From assembly GCA_905221545.1 (NCBI GenBank), contig CAJNDO010000015.1:1-21773 (forward strand): DNA of 21,773 nucleotides. The letters are read 5' to 3'. This DNA comes from a bacterium. GTDB lineage: Bacteria; Bacillota; Bacilli; Lactobacillales; Streptococcaceae. A model generated the notes under the pieces. That model worked only from the letters and a program-made list of their open reading frames with translations, was not told the origin of the DNA and searched no databases. This document shows positions 21,611-21,773 of this stretch, one piece after another. The translations under genes were made by a program, and so were the position numbers. Within the stretch, counting starts at the first letter, position 1. Every line of letters begins with the position of its first letter.

Positions 21611-21635
21611 AAAGAGAGGCAAGTCCTCTCTTTTT
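21611..21635 (+). terminator. Intrinsic terminator of the nusG operon
   Basis: Arms 21611-21619 and 21625-21633 (core GAGAGG / CCTCTC) with a 5-nt loop and a T5 run (21631-21635). It ends three bases before the ComE-type repeat of comX. Confidence 0.88.
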
Positions 21636-21637
21636 GT

Positions 21638-21667
21638 GCAGTTGAGGAGCTAAAGGGAACAGAATAG
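21638..21667 (+). promoter_or_regulatory. ComE-binding direct repeat (Ceb) upstream of comX
   Basis: GCAGTTGAG (21638-21646) and ACAGAATAG (21659-21667) are spaced by 12 nt, so equivalent bases are 21 bp apart, two helical turns. This is the layout of ComE boxes (aCAnTTcaG-N12-aCAnTTcaG). The first copy matches well and the second is degenerate in the middle. A possible extended -10 is TGT-TAGACT (21697-21705). The arrangement makes comX an early competence gene switched on by phosphorylated ComE. Confidence 0.75.
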
Positions 21668-21728
21668 GCGAAATGTCCCCAATTAAGTTCTTGATTTGTT
21701 AGACTGTATCTAGAAAGGGGGAAGCTTA

Positions 21729-21773
21729 TGCTTAAAAAAATGTATGAAGAAGTCCAAGGAATTGTATATAAGT
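21729..21773 (+). CDS. comX: ComX/SigX competence sigma factor, 5' end only
   Basis: The first 15 codons (MLKKMYEEVQGIVYK) of the alternative sigma factor that directs RNA polymerase to cin-box promoters of late competence genes. They resemble the start of pneumococcal ComX as I remember it (MIKELYEEVQGTVYK) with several substitutions. AGGGGG (21715-21720) is the ribosome binding site, 8 nt before the ATG. The ComE-type repeat upstream and the position after nusG match one of the two comX loci of pneumococcus. The rest lies beyond the window, so integrity cannot be judged. Streptococci often carry a second copy near another rRNA operon. Confidence 0.85.

Noticed and set aside
1..21773. BOX, RUP or SPRITE repeats, CRISPR arrays, tRNA or rRNA genes
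   Set aside because: I looked for the characteristic sequences and for regular repeats and saw none; rRNA/tRNA genes often lie beyond comX but are outside this window.

Overview
The window is a chromosomal segment of a low-GC streptococcus of the mitis group. The ComG, RecP/Tkt, AdhE, Gap, PBP2a, SecE and NusG proteins look almost pneumococcal. However, the first 15 residues of ComX differ from the pneumococcal form as I remember it, and two accessory blocks I remember from Streptococcus pneumoniae TIGR4 are absent (the ula ascorbate operon between jag and tkt, and a sugar-PTS block between adhE and gap). Streptococcus mitis or a close relative is the best guess. All protein genes except one lie on the + strand, and the layout is that of a core genome.

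Region by region. (1) 1-142: the end of what looks like an IS3-family element, then a cin-box (ComX) promoter. (2) 143-3850: the complete comGA-comGG operon for the competence pseudopilus. (3) 3883-6723: two SAM-dependent methyltransferase-like genes, then ackA. (4) 6873-9724: rnpA, yidC, jag (khpB/eloR) and an unrecognised gene. (5) 9841-13120: tkt (recP), yajC, a low-molecular-weight tyrosine phosphatase and a membrane-anchored MORN-repeat protein. (6) 13141-17399: adhE behind a long, operator-rich upstream region, then gap behind its own strong promoter. (7) 17468-18343, minus strand: an RluA-family pseudouridine synthase convergent with gap. (8) 18430-21607: pbp2A, then rpmG-secE-nusG. (9) 21638-21773: a ComE-type direct repeat and the first 15 codons of comX, cut by the window end.

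How it fits together. The competence regulon appears at both ends: comX encodes the sigma factor that reads the cin-box in front of comGA. The middle holds fermentation enzymes (ackA, tkt, adhE, gap), of which adhE carries Rex-like and CcpA-like sites suited to redox and carbon control. It also holds envelope and secretion genes (yidC, jag, yajC, secE, pbp2A).

I see no CRISPR array, phage, toxin system or obviously new multi-gene system. The most interesting signals are regulatory. Four genes have an extended -10 element placed exactly 6 nt before an ATG with no Shine-Dalgarno sequence, which predicts leaderless mRNAs. The adhE upstream region holds an array of Rex-like half-sites, including a 13-bp perfect inverted repeat. 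The gap leader can pair with the sequence between its own ribosome binding site and start codon. All database-type statements here are from memory; nothing was searched.
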